A stretch of DNA of 64,000 nt from positions 25,607-89,606 of the forward strand of contig NZ_JAJAQI010000023.1 in NCBI RefSeq assembly GCF_020523605.1, in the 5' to 3' direction. Source of the DNA: Roseicella aerolata. Lineage in GTDB: Bacteria; Pseudomonadota; Alphaproteobacteria; Acetobacterales; Acetobacteraceae. The notes below the pieces were generated by a model. That model saw only the letters and a program-made list of their open reading frames with translations, was not told the DNA's origin and made no database searches. Within the stretch, counting starts at the first letter, position 1. Every line of letters begins with the position of its first letter. Below are positions 36,122-43,726 of the stretch, piece by piece. The translations under genes and the position numbers were made by a program.

Positions 36122-37813
36122 ATGGACGGGTTTGTCACCGAGACGATGCTGGACGAGAGCGAGGCCGAGCTGCGGGTCTCGCGCCCCCTCGGCGCGCCTG
36201 CCTTCGAGGCGCTGGTGGCCCGCGTCCCGAGTGAGGATCTCCCCGCCTGGGAGGAGGCCGAGGCCACCGAGGATGGCGAGGACGCACCCGAGGACCTGGC
36301 CGATGCGGAGGAGGCCGAGGAGGATTCCGAGGCCGCGCCCGCCGCCGAGGCCGCGACGCCCGCCGCGGGCAATGTGGATGAGGCTTCGCTCGGCCGCACG
36401 GACGACCCCGTGCGCATGTTCCTGCGCGAGGCGTCGCGCACGGAGCTGCTGACGCGCGAGCAGGAAGTGGCCCTGGCCCAGCGGATCGAGGCAGGGCGCG
36501 AGGCGATGCTGGGCGCCCTCGGCGCCTGCCCCTCCACCCGCGCGACCCTGGCCACCTGGCGCGACGCCGTCGCCGCCGGCAACCTGCCGCTGCGTGACCT
36601 GGTGGAGCTGGAGGCCATGGCCGCCGCCGCCGAGGCGCCGGCCGAGGGCGCCGAGGAAGGCGAGACCACCGAGGGCACGCTCGACCAGCGCCTGCGGCCG
36701 GAGATCCTCGCCTCCTTCGACGCCGCGCTGGCCGGCGGGACGGATGCGACGGAGCAGGCGGCGCTGATCGCCGCGCTGCGCCTGCGCACCGACCGGATCG
36801 AATCGCTGATCGAGCAGGTCCGCGCGGGGCATCGCCGCCTGACGGCGCTGGACGGCCGCGCGCTGCGGCTGGCGACCGGCGCCAAGGTCGGCCGCGACGA
36901 CTTCCTGAAGCATTGGGATGCCGGCGAGGCCGGGGCGGCCCGGATCGCGGCCAAGCTGAAGGGCGCGGCGGGCGAGTTCCTGGAGATCCGCGGCGAAGTT
37001 GCGAAGATCGAGGCCGAGACCAGCCTGCCCGCGCCCGAGTTGCGCCGCCTGCATGCCGAGATGAGCCGCGGCGAGCGCGACATGCGCCGGGCGAAGGAGG
37101 AGCTGACGCGGGCGAACCTGCGTCTGGTCGTCCATATCGCCCGCAAGTACCGCAACCGCGGCCTGCTGCTGGGTGACCTGATCCAGGAGGGCAATATCGG
37201 CCTGATGCGCGCGGTCGAGAAGTTCGACTGGCGCAAGGGCTTCAAATTCTCCACCTACGCCACCTGGTGGGTGCGGCAGGCCATGACGCGCGCCATCGCC
37301 GACCAGGCGCGGACCATCCGCGTGCCGGTGCACATGGCGGAGACGGCCTCCAAGATCGCCCGGCTCGGCCGCATCCTGGCGCACCGCACGGGGCGCGAGC
37401 CGACCGCCGAGGAACTGGCGCAGCGCCTCGGCGTGCCGACGGAGAAGGTGAAGTCGGTGCAGGGGATCGTGCGCGAGCCCGTCAGCCTCGACACGCCGAT
37501 CGGCGAGGAGGATGATGGCCGGCTCGGCGACCTGATCGAGGACCGCAACGCCGTCCACCCCTTCGAGGCGGTGGCCCGGTCCGGCCTGCGGGAGGCGGCG
37601 GCGCGCGTGCTGTCCGACCTGACGCCGCGCGAGGAGCGGATCCTGCGGATGCGCTTCGGCATCGGCATGGAGCGCGACCACACGCTGGAGGAGGTCGGCA
37701 AGACCTTCAACGTGACGCGGGAGCGCATCCGGCAGATCGAGGCCAAGGCGCTGAAGAAGCTGCAGAACGGCCAGCGCGGCCGGGCGCTGCGGAGCTACCT
37801 GGACCGCGGCTGA
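36122..37813 (+). CDS. RpoD-like sigma-70 factor (divergent paralogue)
   Basis: Primary-type sigma factor, 563 aa from the ATG at 36122 (AGGAG about 13 bases upstream; an ATG at 36080 is possible). Instead of region 1.1 it has a strongly acidic run (residues 44-76, [20 protein letters not shown]). Region 1.2 starts at [17 protein letters not shown] (94-110). A non-conserved helical insert follows, then region 2 (about 320-400, [20 protein letters not shown]), region 3, and region 4.2 ([20 protein letters not shown]). Region 2.2 reads [20 protein letters not shown], not the VISIAKKYTNRGLQF of housekeeping alphaproteobacterial RpoD. A second rpoD elsewhere is therefore likely. DnaG and RpsU are not adjacent. 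Confidence 0.85.
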   Translation: MDGFVTETMLDESEAELRVSRPLGAPAFEALVARVPSEDLPAWEEAEATEDGEDAPEDLADAEEAEEDSEAAPAAEAATPAAGNVDEASLGRTDDPVRMFLREASRTELLTREQEVALAQRIEAGREAMLGALGACPSTRATLATWRDAVAAGNLPLRDLVELEAMAAAAEAPAEGAEEGETTEGTLDQRLRPEILASFDAALAGGTDATEQAALIAALRLRTDRIESLIEQVRAGHRRLTALDGRALRLATGAKVGRDDFLKHWDAGEAGAARIAAKLKGAAGEFLEIRGEVAKIEAETSLPAPELRRLHAEMSRGERDMRRAKEELTRANLRLVVHIARKYRNRGLLLGDLIQEGNIGLMRAVEKFDWRKGFKFSTYATWWVRQAMTRAIADQARTIRVPVHMAETASKIARLGRILAHRTGREPTAEELAQRLGVPTEKVKSVQGIVREPVSLDTPIGEEDDGRLGDLIEDRNAVHPFEAVARSGLREAAARVLSDLTPREERILRMRFGIGMERDHTLEEVGKTFNVTRERIRQIEAKALKKLQNGQRGRALRSYLDRG

Positions 37814-37817
37814 GGCG

Positions 37818-37840
37818 GCGGGGCGCAAGCCCCGCTTGTT
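37818..37840 (+). terminator. Terminator of the sigma-factor gene
   Basis: GCGGGGC, loop GCAA, GCCCCGC, then TTGTT: a seven-base stem with tetraloop and short T-rich tail, four bases past the stop. Confidence 0.75.
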
Positions 37841-37844
37841 CGGC

Positions 37845-37890
37845 AGCGGATCGCGGGAGGTCGTGAAGGCCCGGCCGCGCGCCTCTGCCC
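37845..37890 (-). repeat. Palindromic repeat, hairpin-2 half copy (reversed, degenerate)
   Basis: AGCGGATCGCGGGAGGTCGT, then GAAGGCCCGGCCGCGCGCCT and CTGCC, similar to hairpin 2 on the minus strand. Lower identity than the other copies. Confidence 0.5.
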
Positions 37891-38108
37891 GGGAAAACAG
37901 GAACGGGGCGATCCGCCATGGCGGATCGCCCTCACCCCCGATGCGGTCGCCGGCCGGCTGCCGGTCCCGTCGCAGGCGCCGATTGCGCCCTGCCCCGCCA
38001 TCCCGCCGACACGGATCGCTGCACGGCCGGAGACCCGGCCGCGGGCCGCAGCGCCTTCCGCCTCCCCGGGATTGCCCGGAGGCGCTGCCGCGCGCAGCCT
38101 GGAGCCCG

Positions 38109-38660
38109 ATGCTCCGACTCCTCCGCCGCCATTCCAGCCTCGCCATCATCCTCTCGATCGGCCTCGTCGCCGGCAGCCTCGTCTGGACGCTGCACGGGCC
38201 GGAGGCCTTCCGGCGCGCCCTCGGCACCGCCTGGCAGGTCTTCCTCACCGTCCTGCCGGCCCTGCTGGCGGGGCTGCTGCTGGCCGGCAGCCTGAAGCAG
38301 CTCATCCCGCCCGGCGCGCTGGCGAAGTGGATGGGGGCGGAATCGGGCTGGCGCGGCCTCTTCGTCGCCACGCTCTGCGGCATGGCTATGCCCGGCGGAC
38401 CGATGGCGGCCTTCCCGCTCGTGCTCGTGCTCGCCCAGGCCGGGGCCGATCGCGGTGCGCTGATCGCCTTCATCGTCGCCTGGGCCCTGAACGGCTTCCA
38501 GCGCGTGCTGGTCTGGGAGGTGCCGCTGCTCGGCGCCGATTTCGCCCTGCTGCGCTTCCTCTGCGGCCTGCCGCTCTCGGTCATCGCGGGCGTCCTCGCG
38601 CGGCGCATCCCGCTGGCCTGGACCCCGCCCGGCAGCGCAGCGCCGGGGGCACGGCCATGA
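38109..38660 (+). CDS. Permease half-protein A (ArsP/DUF318-like)
   Basis: A 183-aa membrane protein equal to one half of a PF03773-type permease. It has an N-terminal helix (SLAIILSIGLVAGSLVW), a second helix VFLTVLPALLAGLLLAGSLK, the conserved LIPPGALAKWMGAESGWRGL, and MPGGPMAAFPLVLVLAQAGA, which carries the Gly-Gly-Pro motif. Its stop overlaps the start of half B (ATGA), and the two halves share the same motif order. A heterodimer that rebuilds the usual ten-helix permease is the natural reading. Substrate unknown. Confidence 0.75.
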   Translation: MLRLLRRHSSLAIILSIGLVAGSLVWTLHGPEAFRRALGTAWQVFLTVLPALLAGLLLAGSLKQLIPPGALAKWMGAESGWRGLFVATLCGMAMPGGPMAAFPLVLVLAQAGADRGALIAFIVAWALNGFQRVLVWEVPLLGADFALLRFLCGLPLSVIAGVLARRIPLAWTPPGSAAPGARP

Positions 38661-39172
38661 CCATCGGCCAGGGTATCCTGCTGGTCCTGGCGCTCGGTGC
38701 CTTCGGCCTCGCGCTGCGGCGCGGCGTGCCGACGGCGCAGCGGGCGCTGCGCGAGACCGGCGACACCATCCTGCGCGTCCTGCCGCTGCTGGTCGCGGCG
38801 CTGCCCATGGCCGCCTTCCTCGCGGAGCTGATCCCGCCCGACCTCGCCGCCGGCTGGCTCGGGCCGGAGAGCGGGCTGCTCGGCATCGCCATTGCGTCGC
38901 TGGCGGGCGGCTTCATCCCGGGCGGGCCCTTCGTCTCCTTCCCGCTGGTGCTCACCTTCCTCAAGGCAGGCGCGGGCGGGCCGCAGATGGTGGCGCTGAT
39001 CACCGGCTGGGCGATCCTCGGCTTCCATCGGGTGATCGCCTGGGAATGGCCGGTGCTGGGCGGGCGCTTCATCCTGATCAGGCTGCTGGCCTCGGGCATC
39101 CTGCCGGTGCTGGCGGGGCTGATCGCGCAGGCCCTGCTGCCGATGTTCCCGCATGCCCTGGTAAGGCCTTGA
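38657..39172 (+). CDS. Permease half-protein B (ArsP/DUF318-like)
   Basis: 171 aa, homologous to half A: TILRVLPLLVAALPMAAFLA, then ELIPPDLAAGWLGPESGLLG and GGFIPGGPFVSFPLVLTFLK. The match in position of I/L-PP, W-G-ES-G and GGP-x-x-FPLVL shows an ancient duplication. It overlaps half A by four bases. The downstream reductase gene starts 43 bases later, so both halves may belong to the following operon as its transporter. Confidence 0.75.
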   Translation: MTIGQGILLVLALGAFGLALRRGVPTAQRALRETGDTILRVLPLLVAALPMAAFLAELIPPDLAAGWLGPESGLLGIAIASLAGGFIPGGPFVSFPLVLTFLKAGAGGPQMVALITGWAILGFHRVIAWEWPVLGGRFILIRLLASGILPVLAGLIAQALLPMFPHALVRP

Positions 39173-39215
39173 TCGGCTGGCAAGCTCGGTGCTCTTCCGG
39201 CATGGTCCGCGCGGC

Positions 39216-40004
39216 ATGGAAGGATTGATCGCCCCCCCCGAATGGGATGCGCTGCTCGCGCTGCGTGACGCGCCGGGCGGGCCGTTGCCCGCCGGCCCCC
39301 TCGGCACGCTCTTCGGCCCGCTGCTCGCCCCGCCGCGCGCGGCGGATGGCTGCATCGTGGTCGGCCGTCTCGCGCAGACGCTGGACGGGCGGATCGCCAC
39401 CCTCTCCGGCTCCTCGCAATGGATCGGCGGGTGGGGCGACATCCTGCACACCCATCGCCTCCGCGCCCTCTGCCATGCCGTCATCATCGGCGCCGGCACG
39501 GTGCGGCATGACGACCCGCGGCTGACCACGCGCGACTGCACCGGCCCGAATCCGGTGCGCGTGGTGCTGGACACCGACCGCCGCCTCGGCCCCGGTTACG
39601 GCCTGTTCCGGGAGGGACCGCCCACCCTGCTGCTCTGCGCCGAGGATGCGCCGGGCCCCGACCGGCTGGGCCTGGCCGAGGTGGTGCGGCTGCCGCGCGA
39701 CCTGGCGCATGGCGGGCTGCGCATCCCGGCCATCCTCGCCGCCCTCGTGGCGCGCGGCCTGACGCGCCTCTTCGTCGAGGGCGGCGGCGTCACGGTCAGC
39801 CGCTTCCTCGCCGCGGGCTGCCTCGACCGGCTGCATGTGACGGTGGCGCCGGTGCTGCTCGGCTCCGGCATCCCGGCCTTCACCCTGCCGGAGGCGGCGC
39901 GCATCGCGGACGGGCTGCGCTTCGCCTGGACGGTGCATTCGCTGGAGCCGGACGTTCTGTTCGACATCGCGCTGGACCGCGCGAAGCCGGGGGTATGCGC
40001 GTGA
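39216..40004 (+). CDS. RibD C-terminal-domain (pyrimidine reductase-like) protein
   Basis: Dihydrofolate-reductase-fold reductase, 262 aa. Relatives reduce the ribosylamino-pyrimidine of riboflavin synthesis or pterin-type substrates with NADPH. Visible: VVGRLAQTLDGRIAT, the SGSSQWIGG turn, HRLRALCHAVIIGAGTVRHD followed by DPRLT, and GGGVTVSRFL (the NADPH phosphate loop). The deaminase domain of bifunctional RibD is absent. Start 39216 is the ATG before EGLIAPPEW; a GTG at 39189 is possible. It overlaps the next gene by ten bases, opening a tightly coupled operon. Confidence 0.85.
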   Translation: MEGLIAPPEWDALLALRDAPGGPLPAGPLGTLFGPLLAPPRAADGCIVVGRLAQTLDGRIATLSGSSQWIGGWGDILHTHRLRALCHAVIIGAGTVRHDDPRLTTRDCTGPNPVRVVLDTDRRLGPGYGLFREGPPTLLLCAEDAPGPDRLGLAEVVRLPRDLAHGGLRIPAILAALVARGLTRLFVEGGGVTVSRFLAAGCLDRLHVTVAPVLLGSGIPAFTLPEAARIADGLRFAWTVHSLEPDVLFDIALDRAKPGVCA

Positions 40005-40972
40005 AGGCCCGCGCCCTCTGGATCGTCGCGCCGGGCCTGGCGGAGTTGCGGGAGGAAGCGCTGCAGCCCTGCGCCGCCGACCAGGCGCTGGTGCGCACCC
40101 GCGCGACGGCCCTCTCGCGCGGCACCGAAAGGCTGGTGCTGGAGGGGCGCGTGCCGGTCAGCCAGCATGCCGCCATGCGCGCCCCGCTGATGGCCGGCGA
40201 TTTCCCCCACCCCGTGAAATACGGCTACTGCGCCATGGGCGTGGTGGAGGATGGTCCGCCCGGCCTACGCGGCGGCCGCGTCTTCGTCCTGCACCCCCAC
40301 CAGGACCTCTTCCTGGCGCCGGCTTCCATGTGCATCCCCGTGCCGGAGGCGGTGCCGGACCACCGCGCCGTGCTCGCCGCCAATATGGAGACAGCGCTCA
40401 ACATCCTCTGGGATGCGCGGCCGCTGCCGGGCGAGCGCGTGCTGGTCATCGGCGCCGGCGCGGTCGGGCTGCTGGCGGCGGCGCTGCTCGCGCGCATGCC
40501 GGGCATCCGCCCGACCGTGGTGGATCTCGACCCCGGCCGCGCCGCGCTGGCCGAGTGCCTCGGCGCCCGCTTCGCCCGGCCGGAGGAAGCGCCGGGCGAG
40601 CAGGAGCTCATCATCCATGCCAGCGCCAGCGCCGCCGGGCTGCAACTGGCGCTGGACCGCGCCGGCTTCGAGGCGCGCATCGTCGAGGCGAGCTGGCATG
40701 GCGACCGCGCCGTCCCGCTGCCGCTCGGCGAGGCCTTCCACGCCCGCCGCCTTTCCCTCCTCTCCTCCCAGGTCGGCGCCGTCGCCCCGGCCATGCGCGG
40801 CCGCCGCAGCCATGCGGAGCGCCTGGCGCTGGCGCTGGAGCTGCTGGAGGATCCGCGGCTCGACGCGCTCTGCGCCCCGGTCGCGCGCTTCGAGGACCTG
40901 CCGGCCGCGCTGCCCGGGCTTCTCGCGGCGGGCGCCGTTGCGCCGCCCTGCCCCGTCATCACCTACACATAG
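39995..40972 (+). CDS. MDR (zinc-alcohol-dehydrogenase-like) oxidoreductase without zinc ligands
   Basis: Medium-chain dehydrogenase fold, 325 aa. The N-terminal catalytic domain has SRGTERLVLEGRVP where canonical enzymes have the zinc Cys-GTD motif, and PVKYGYCAMGVVE where they have GHE. Both zinc signatures are therefore missing. The SxGTE form is like BchC-type enzymes. The Rossmann site VLVIGAGAVGLLAAALLA is intact, so an NAD(P) cofactor is expected. It overlaps the RibD-like gene by ten bases and is followed after 17 bases by the PTPS-like gene. Substrate unknown. Confidence 0.82.
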   Translation: MRVKARALWIVAPGLAELREEALQPCAADQALVRTRATALSRGTERLVLEGRVPVSQHAAMRAPLMAGDFPHPVKYGYCAMGVVEDGPPGLRGGRVFVLHPHQDLFLAPASMCIPVPEAVPDHRAVLAANMETALNILWDARPLPGERVLVIGAGAVGLLAAALLARMPGIRPTVVDLDPGRAALAECLGARFARPEEAPGEQELIIHASASAAGLQLALDRAGFEARIVEASWHGDRAVPLPLGEAFHARRLSLLSSQVGAVAPAMRGRRSHAERLALALELLEDPRLDALCAPVARFEDLPAALPGLLAAGAVAPPCPVITYT

Positions 40973-40989
40973 ATAAAGAGAGTGCCGCG

Positions 40990-41391
40990 ATGTTCTCGCT
41001 CACCGTCTGCGACCACATCATGGTCGCCCACAGCTTCCGCGGCGCCGAATTCGGCCCGGCCCAGCGCCTGCACGGCGCCACCTTCGCGGTCGAGGCGGAG
41101 TTCCGCGCGCCGCAGCTCGACCATCTCCACCTGCTCGTCGATATCGGCCTGGCGAAGCAGGAGCTGCGGAAGGCGCTCGACACCCTCGACTACCGGAACC
41201 TGGATGGCGAGCCGCAATTCGCCGGGCTGAACACCACCACCGAATATCTCTGCCTCCACATCCACCGGCTGCTCTGCGCCGCGCTGAAGGAAGGCAGGCT
41301 GGGCGCCCAGAGCGGCAACGTCACCTCCCTGAAGGTGCTGCTGCGCGAGAGCCCGAATGCCTGGGCGGCCTATGAGGGTGGCATCGCATGA
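40990..41391 (+). CDS. 6-pyruvoyl-tetrahydropterin synthase/QueD-like protein with altered active site
   Basis: T-fold protein, 133 aa. PTPS and QueD act on dihydroneopterin triphosphate with a zinc site of three His and a catalytic Cys. Here His14 (MVAHSF) and His28 (RLHG) remain. The Cys position of the usual C-G-x-L-H-G-H is Ala24 (PAQRLHGAT), and the third zinc His is Ala30. The LDHHYLN motif reads LDYRNLD. The glutamate that holds the pterin ring is kept (LLRES). Fold and probable pterin pocket are retained but canonical catalysis is not expected. Its TGA overlaps the ATG of the first 23-codon mini-ORF. Confidence 0.85.
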   Translation: MFSLTVCDHIMVAHSFRGAEFGPAQRLHGATFAVEAEFRAPQLDHLHLLVDIGLAKQELRKALDTLDYRNLDGEPQFAGLNTTTEYLCLHIHRLLCAALKEGRLGAQSGNVTSLKVLLRESPNAWAAYEGGIA

Positions 41392-41459
41392 ACGCGGCCG
41401 ATCCAGGCCTCCGGTGCCCGGCTGCGCCTCGCCCTCCGGCCATCGGAGCTGTTGCATGA
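41388..41459 (+). CDS. Mini-ORF 1 of the coupled relay (23 aa)
   Basis: ATG at 41388 overlaps the PTPS-like stop (ATGA). Reads MNAADPGLRCPAAPRPPAI and ends with GAVA, TGA at 41457-41459. No Shine-Dalgarno of its own, so translation would depend on re-initiation after the upstream stop. Whether the peptide has a function is unknown; the relay may only serve coupling. Confidence 0.5.
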   Translation: MNAADPGLRCPAAPRPPAIGAVA

Positions 41460-41527
41460 ACGCGGCCGATTCAGGCCTCCGGTGCTCGGCTGCGCCTCGC
41501 CCTCCGGCCATCGGAGCTGTTGCATGA
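41456..41527 (+). CDS. Mini-ORF 2 of the coupled relay (23 aa)
   Basis: Same unit in a frame shifted by one base: MNAADSGLRCSAAPRPPAI then GAVA, stop 41525-41527. It begins within the stop of mini-ORF 1 and ends within the start of mini-ORF 3. Confidence 0.5.
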   Translation: MNAADSGLRCSAAPRPPAIGAVA

Positions 41528-41595
41528 ACGCGGCCGATTCAGGCCTCCGGTGCTCGGCTGCGCCTCGCCCTCCGGCCATCGGACGCGTCGCATGA
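41524..41595 (+). CDS. Mini-ORF 3 of the coupled relay (23 aa)
   Basis: MNAADSGLRCSAAPRPPAI then GRVA, stop 41593-41595, overlapping the glycosyltransferase ATG at 41592. Its last codons differ from copies 1 and 2 (GRVA against GAVA). Confidence 0.5.
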   Translation: MNAADSGLRCSAAPRPPAIGRVA

Positions 41596-42632
41596 AGCTT
41601 GCACTTTTCGTCCCCGGCCCCTTCGCCACCATTTCGGGCGGCTACCTCTATGACCGGCGGATCGTGGAGGGGCTGCGCGGCCTCGGCCACGCTGTACAGG
41701 TGGTGGAACTCGCCGGCCGCCACCCGCTGCCGGATGAGGCGGCGGAGGAGGCGGCACGCACCGCCCTCGCCGCGCTGCCCGAGGATGTGCAGCCCGTCAT
41801 CGACGGCCTCGGCCTGCCCGCCTTCGCGCCGCTGGCGGATGAGCTGGTCCGCCGCCGCGCCATCGGCCTGATCCATCACCCGACCGCGCTGGAGCACGGC
41901 GCGCCGCAGGAGGACCGGGAGGCGCTGCGCGGCATCGAGCGCGACCTCTTCCCCCGCCTCGCCCGCCTCGTCGCCACCTCCCCCCACACCGCGGCGCGGC
42001 TGACGGAGGAGTTCGGCGTGCCGGCGGAGCGGATCGGCGTGGTCGAGCCGGGCACCGACCCGCCGCCGCGCGCCGCGGGCTCGGGCGGGCCCGGCACCGT
42101 GCTTCTCGCGGTCGGCACGCTGGTGCCGCGCAAGGGGCATGACGTGCTGATGCGGGCGCTGGCCGGCCTGCCCGACCTCGACTGGACCCTGACCATCGCC
42201 GGCGACGGCACCCGCAACGCGGTGCATGCGCATGGGCTGACGGCGCTGGCCGAGGAGCTCGGCATCGCCCGGCGCGTGACCTTCGCCGGCGAGGTGGACG
42301 GCGAGGCGCTGGAGGCGCTGTACCGCGGCGCCGACATCTTCGCGCTGGCGACCTGGTGGGAAGGCTATGGCATGGCGGCGGCCGAGGCACTGGCGCGCGG
42401 CCTGCCGCTTGCCATCACCGCCGGCGGCGCCATCGCCGACCTCGTCCCGGCGGAGGCCGGCGCCGTCTCGCCACCCGGCGATGTCGTCTCGCTCACCAAG
42501 GCGCTCCGCCGAATGATCTTCGATACCGAGTTGCGGCAGGCGATGGCCGAGGCCGCCTGGCAGGCCGGCCAGCGCCTGCCCCGCTGGCCCGACCGCGCCG
42601 CCGCCTTCGCCGCCGAGTTGGCGAAGGCATGA
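41592..42632 (+). CDS. Family 4-type glycosyltransferase
   Basis: GT-B retaining glycosyltransferase, 346 aa. The N-terminal acceptor domain begins MKLALFVPGPFATISGGYLY. The C-terminal donor domain has VGTLVPRKGHDVLMRAL, a GDG turn, and the EX7E motif in WWEGYGMAAAEALARGLPL (about 256-274). Start at 41592 is set by the ATGA overlap with mini-ORF 3. Its stop overlaps the methyltransferase start (ATGA). In this operon the acceptor could be a pterin-like or other small heterocycle rather than a polysaccharide; this is inference from context. Confidence 0.9.
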   Translation: MKLALFVPGPFATISGGYLYDRRIVEGLRGLGHAVQVVELAGRHPLPDEAAEEAARTALAALPEDVQPVIDGLGLPAFAPLADELVRRRAIGLIHHPTALEHGAPQEDREALRGIERDLFPRLARLVATSPHTAARLTEEFGVPAERIGVVEPGTDPPPRAAGSGGPGTVLLAVGTLVPRKGHDVLMRALAGLPDLDWTLTIAGDGTRNAVHAHGLTALAEELGIARRVTFAGEVDGEALEALYRGADIFALATWWEGYGMAAAEALARGLPLAITAGGAIADLVPAEAGAVSPPGDVVSLTKALRRMIFDTELRQAMAEAAWQAGQRLPRWPDRAAAFAAELAKA

Positions 42633-43528
42633 CAGAGTCCTTCGACCTCGACTGGCTCGACCTGCGCGAGCCCTGGGATGCCGTCGCCCGCTCCCCCGCG
42701 CTGGCGGAGCGGCTGCTCGCCCGCCTGCCGGCGCGGCCCCGCTTCCTCGATCTCGGTGCCGGCAGCGGCAGCCTGCTGCGCTGGCTCGCGCCCCGCCTCG
42801 GCCGCGCCCAGGCCTGGACGCTGGTGGACAGCGACCAGACGATGCTGGAAGCGGCCTTCGACACCATCGCCGACCGCGCCGACCAGGTCGGCTACCACGT
42901 CACCGCCCCCAACCGCCGCACCCTGCTGGTGCATGCCCCGGGCGGCGCCTGGCGGATCGACACCCTGGTCGCCGACCTGGCCGAGGCGCCCGCCAACCTG
43001 CCGCTGCAGAATGCCGATGCGGTGGTGAGCTCGGCCCTCTGCGACCTCGTCTCGCGCGGCTGGGTGGAGCGCATGGCGGCCGCGCTGCGCATCCCCTTCT
43101 ACGCCGCGCTCTGCGTGGACGGGCGGGAAGGCTTCGCCCCGCCGCACCCGGCGGATCGCCGGGTCGCCGCCGGCTTCCGCCGCGACCAGGCGCGCGACAA
43201 GGGCTTCGGCGGCGCCGCGCTCGGCCCCCGCGCACCGGCGGTGATGGCGGAAGCCTTCGCGGCGCGTGGCTTCACGGTGGAGAGCATGCCGAGCGACTGG
43301 CTGGTCCGCGCCCGCGGCGGCCTGCCCCACCCCAGGCTGCGCGACACCGCCAGCCGCTTCCTGAGCGAGCTGGTGCTGGGTCATGCCGAGGCGGCCGGGC
43401 GGCAGGACCGGCGCGGCGATGCACGGATCGAGGGCTGGATGGCGGCGCGGCTCGACCAGGTGGCGCAGCGAAGGCTCTCGGCGCGGATCGGGCACCGCGA
43501 CCTCCTCGCGCTGCCGCCGAGGCAGTGA
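42629..43528 (+). CDS. Class I SAM-dependent methyltransferase
   Basis: 299 aa. SAM motif I DLGAGSGSLL (41-50) and the acidic VDSDQTML of motif II are present, with a motif-IV-like VVSSALCDLVS. The C-terminal third contains FRRDQARDKGFGGAALGPRA and a Trp-rich end typical of small-molecule methyltransferases. The ATG overlaps the glycosyltransferase stop by four bases. Last gene of the five-enzyme operon; a GC hairpin follows at 43639. Substrate unknown. Confidence 0.87.
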   Translation: MTESFDLDWLDLREPWDAVARSPALAERLLARLPARPRFLDLGAGSGSLLRWLAPRLGRAQAWTLVDSDQTMLEAAFDTIADRADQVGYHVTAPNRRTLLVHAPGGAWRIDTLVADLAEAPANLPLQNADAVVSSALCDLVSRGWVERMAAALRIPFYAALCVDGREGFAPPHPADRRVAAGFRRDQARDKGFGGAALGPRAPAVMAEAFAARGFTVESMPSDWLVRARGGLPHPRLRDTASRFLSELVLGHAEAAGRQDRRGDARIEGWMAARLDQVAQRRLSARIGHRDLLALPPRQ

Positions 43529-43638
43529 GACCACCGCTCCTGGTCATCGACCGCTGCGGCGCTCCTGCGCGGATGCAGTCACGCATCCGGGCGGTTGGTA
43601 TGAGAGGGGCTCCATCGCTCGCACGCTCTCCCGGCCGG

Positions 43639-43654
43639 GGGGGCAGGCGCCCCC
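43639..43654 (+). terminator. Terminator after the five-enzyme operon
   Basis: GGGGGC, loop AGGC, GCCCCC, within a longer C/G-rich imperfect stem, about 110 bases past the methyltransferase stop and just before the EcfG-like promoter. Confidence 0.5.
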
Positions 43655-43671
43655 GGCCCCGGCCTGGGTTC

Positions 43672-43696
43672 GGAACACCGCCGACCCGTGGACGTT
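43672..43696 (+). promoter_or_regulatory. EcfG-type general stress promoter
   Basis: GGAAC (43672-43676), 16 bases, CGTT (43693-43696), an exact consensus match. It would start transcription about 25 bases before the small zinc-ribbon gene. Confidence 0.65.
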
Positions 43697-43726
43697 GGTG
43701 CCCTGCCAGAGCAAGGGGAGGACCGC

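Larger units (their letters stand above)
41388..41591 (+). repeat. Three tandem copies of a 68-bp unit
   Basis: Copies start at 41388, 41456 and 41524 and the third ends exactly where the glycosyltransferase ATG begins (41592). Copies 2 and 3 differ only in the last dozen bases, and copy 1 differs from copy 2 at two positions. Each starts ATGAACGCGGCCGAT and ends ATCGGAGCTGTTGC (last copy ATCGGACGCGTCGC). The period of 68 is 3n-1, so each copy moves the frame back by one base and creates an ATGA overlap. Confidence 0.97.

Noticed and set aside
35996..39574. A minus-strand open frame of about 1190 codons across the sigma factor, permeases and reductase
   Set aside because: It runs through several well-supported genes on the other strand. 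The composition is that of a reverse shadow and there is no ribosome-binding site.
41388..41591. CRISPR array
   Set aside because: The repeats are 68 bp and adjoin with no spacers; they are tandem coding-like units.
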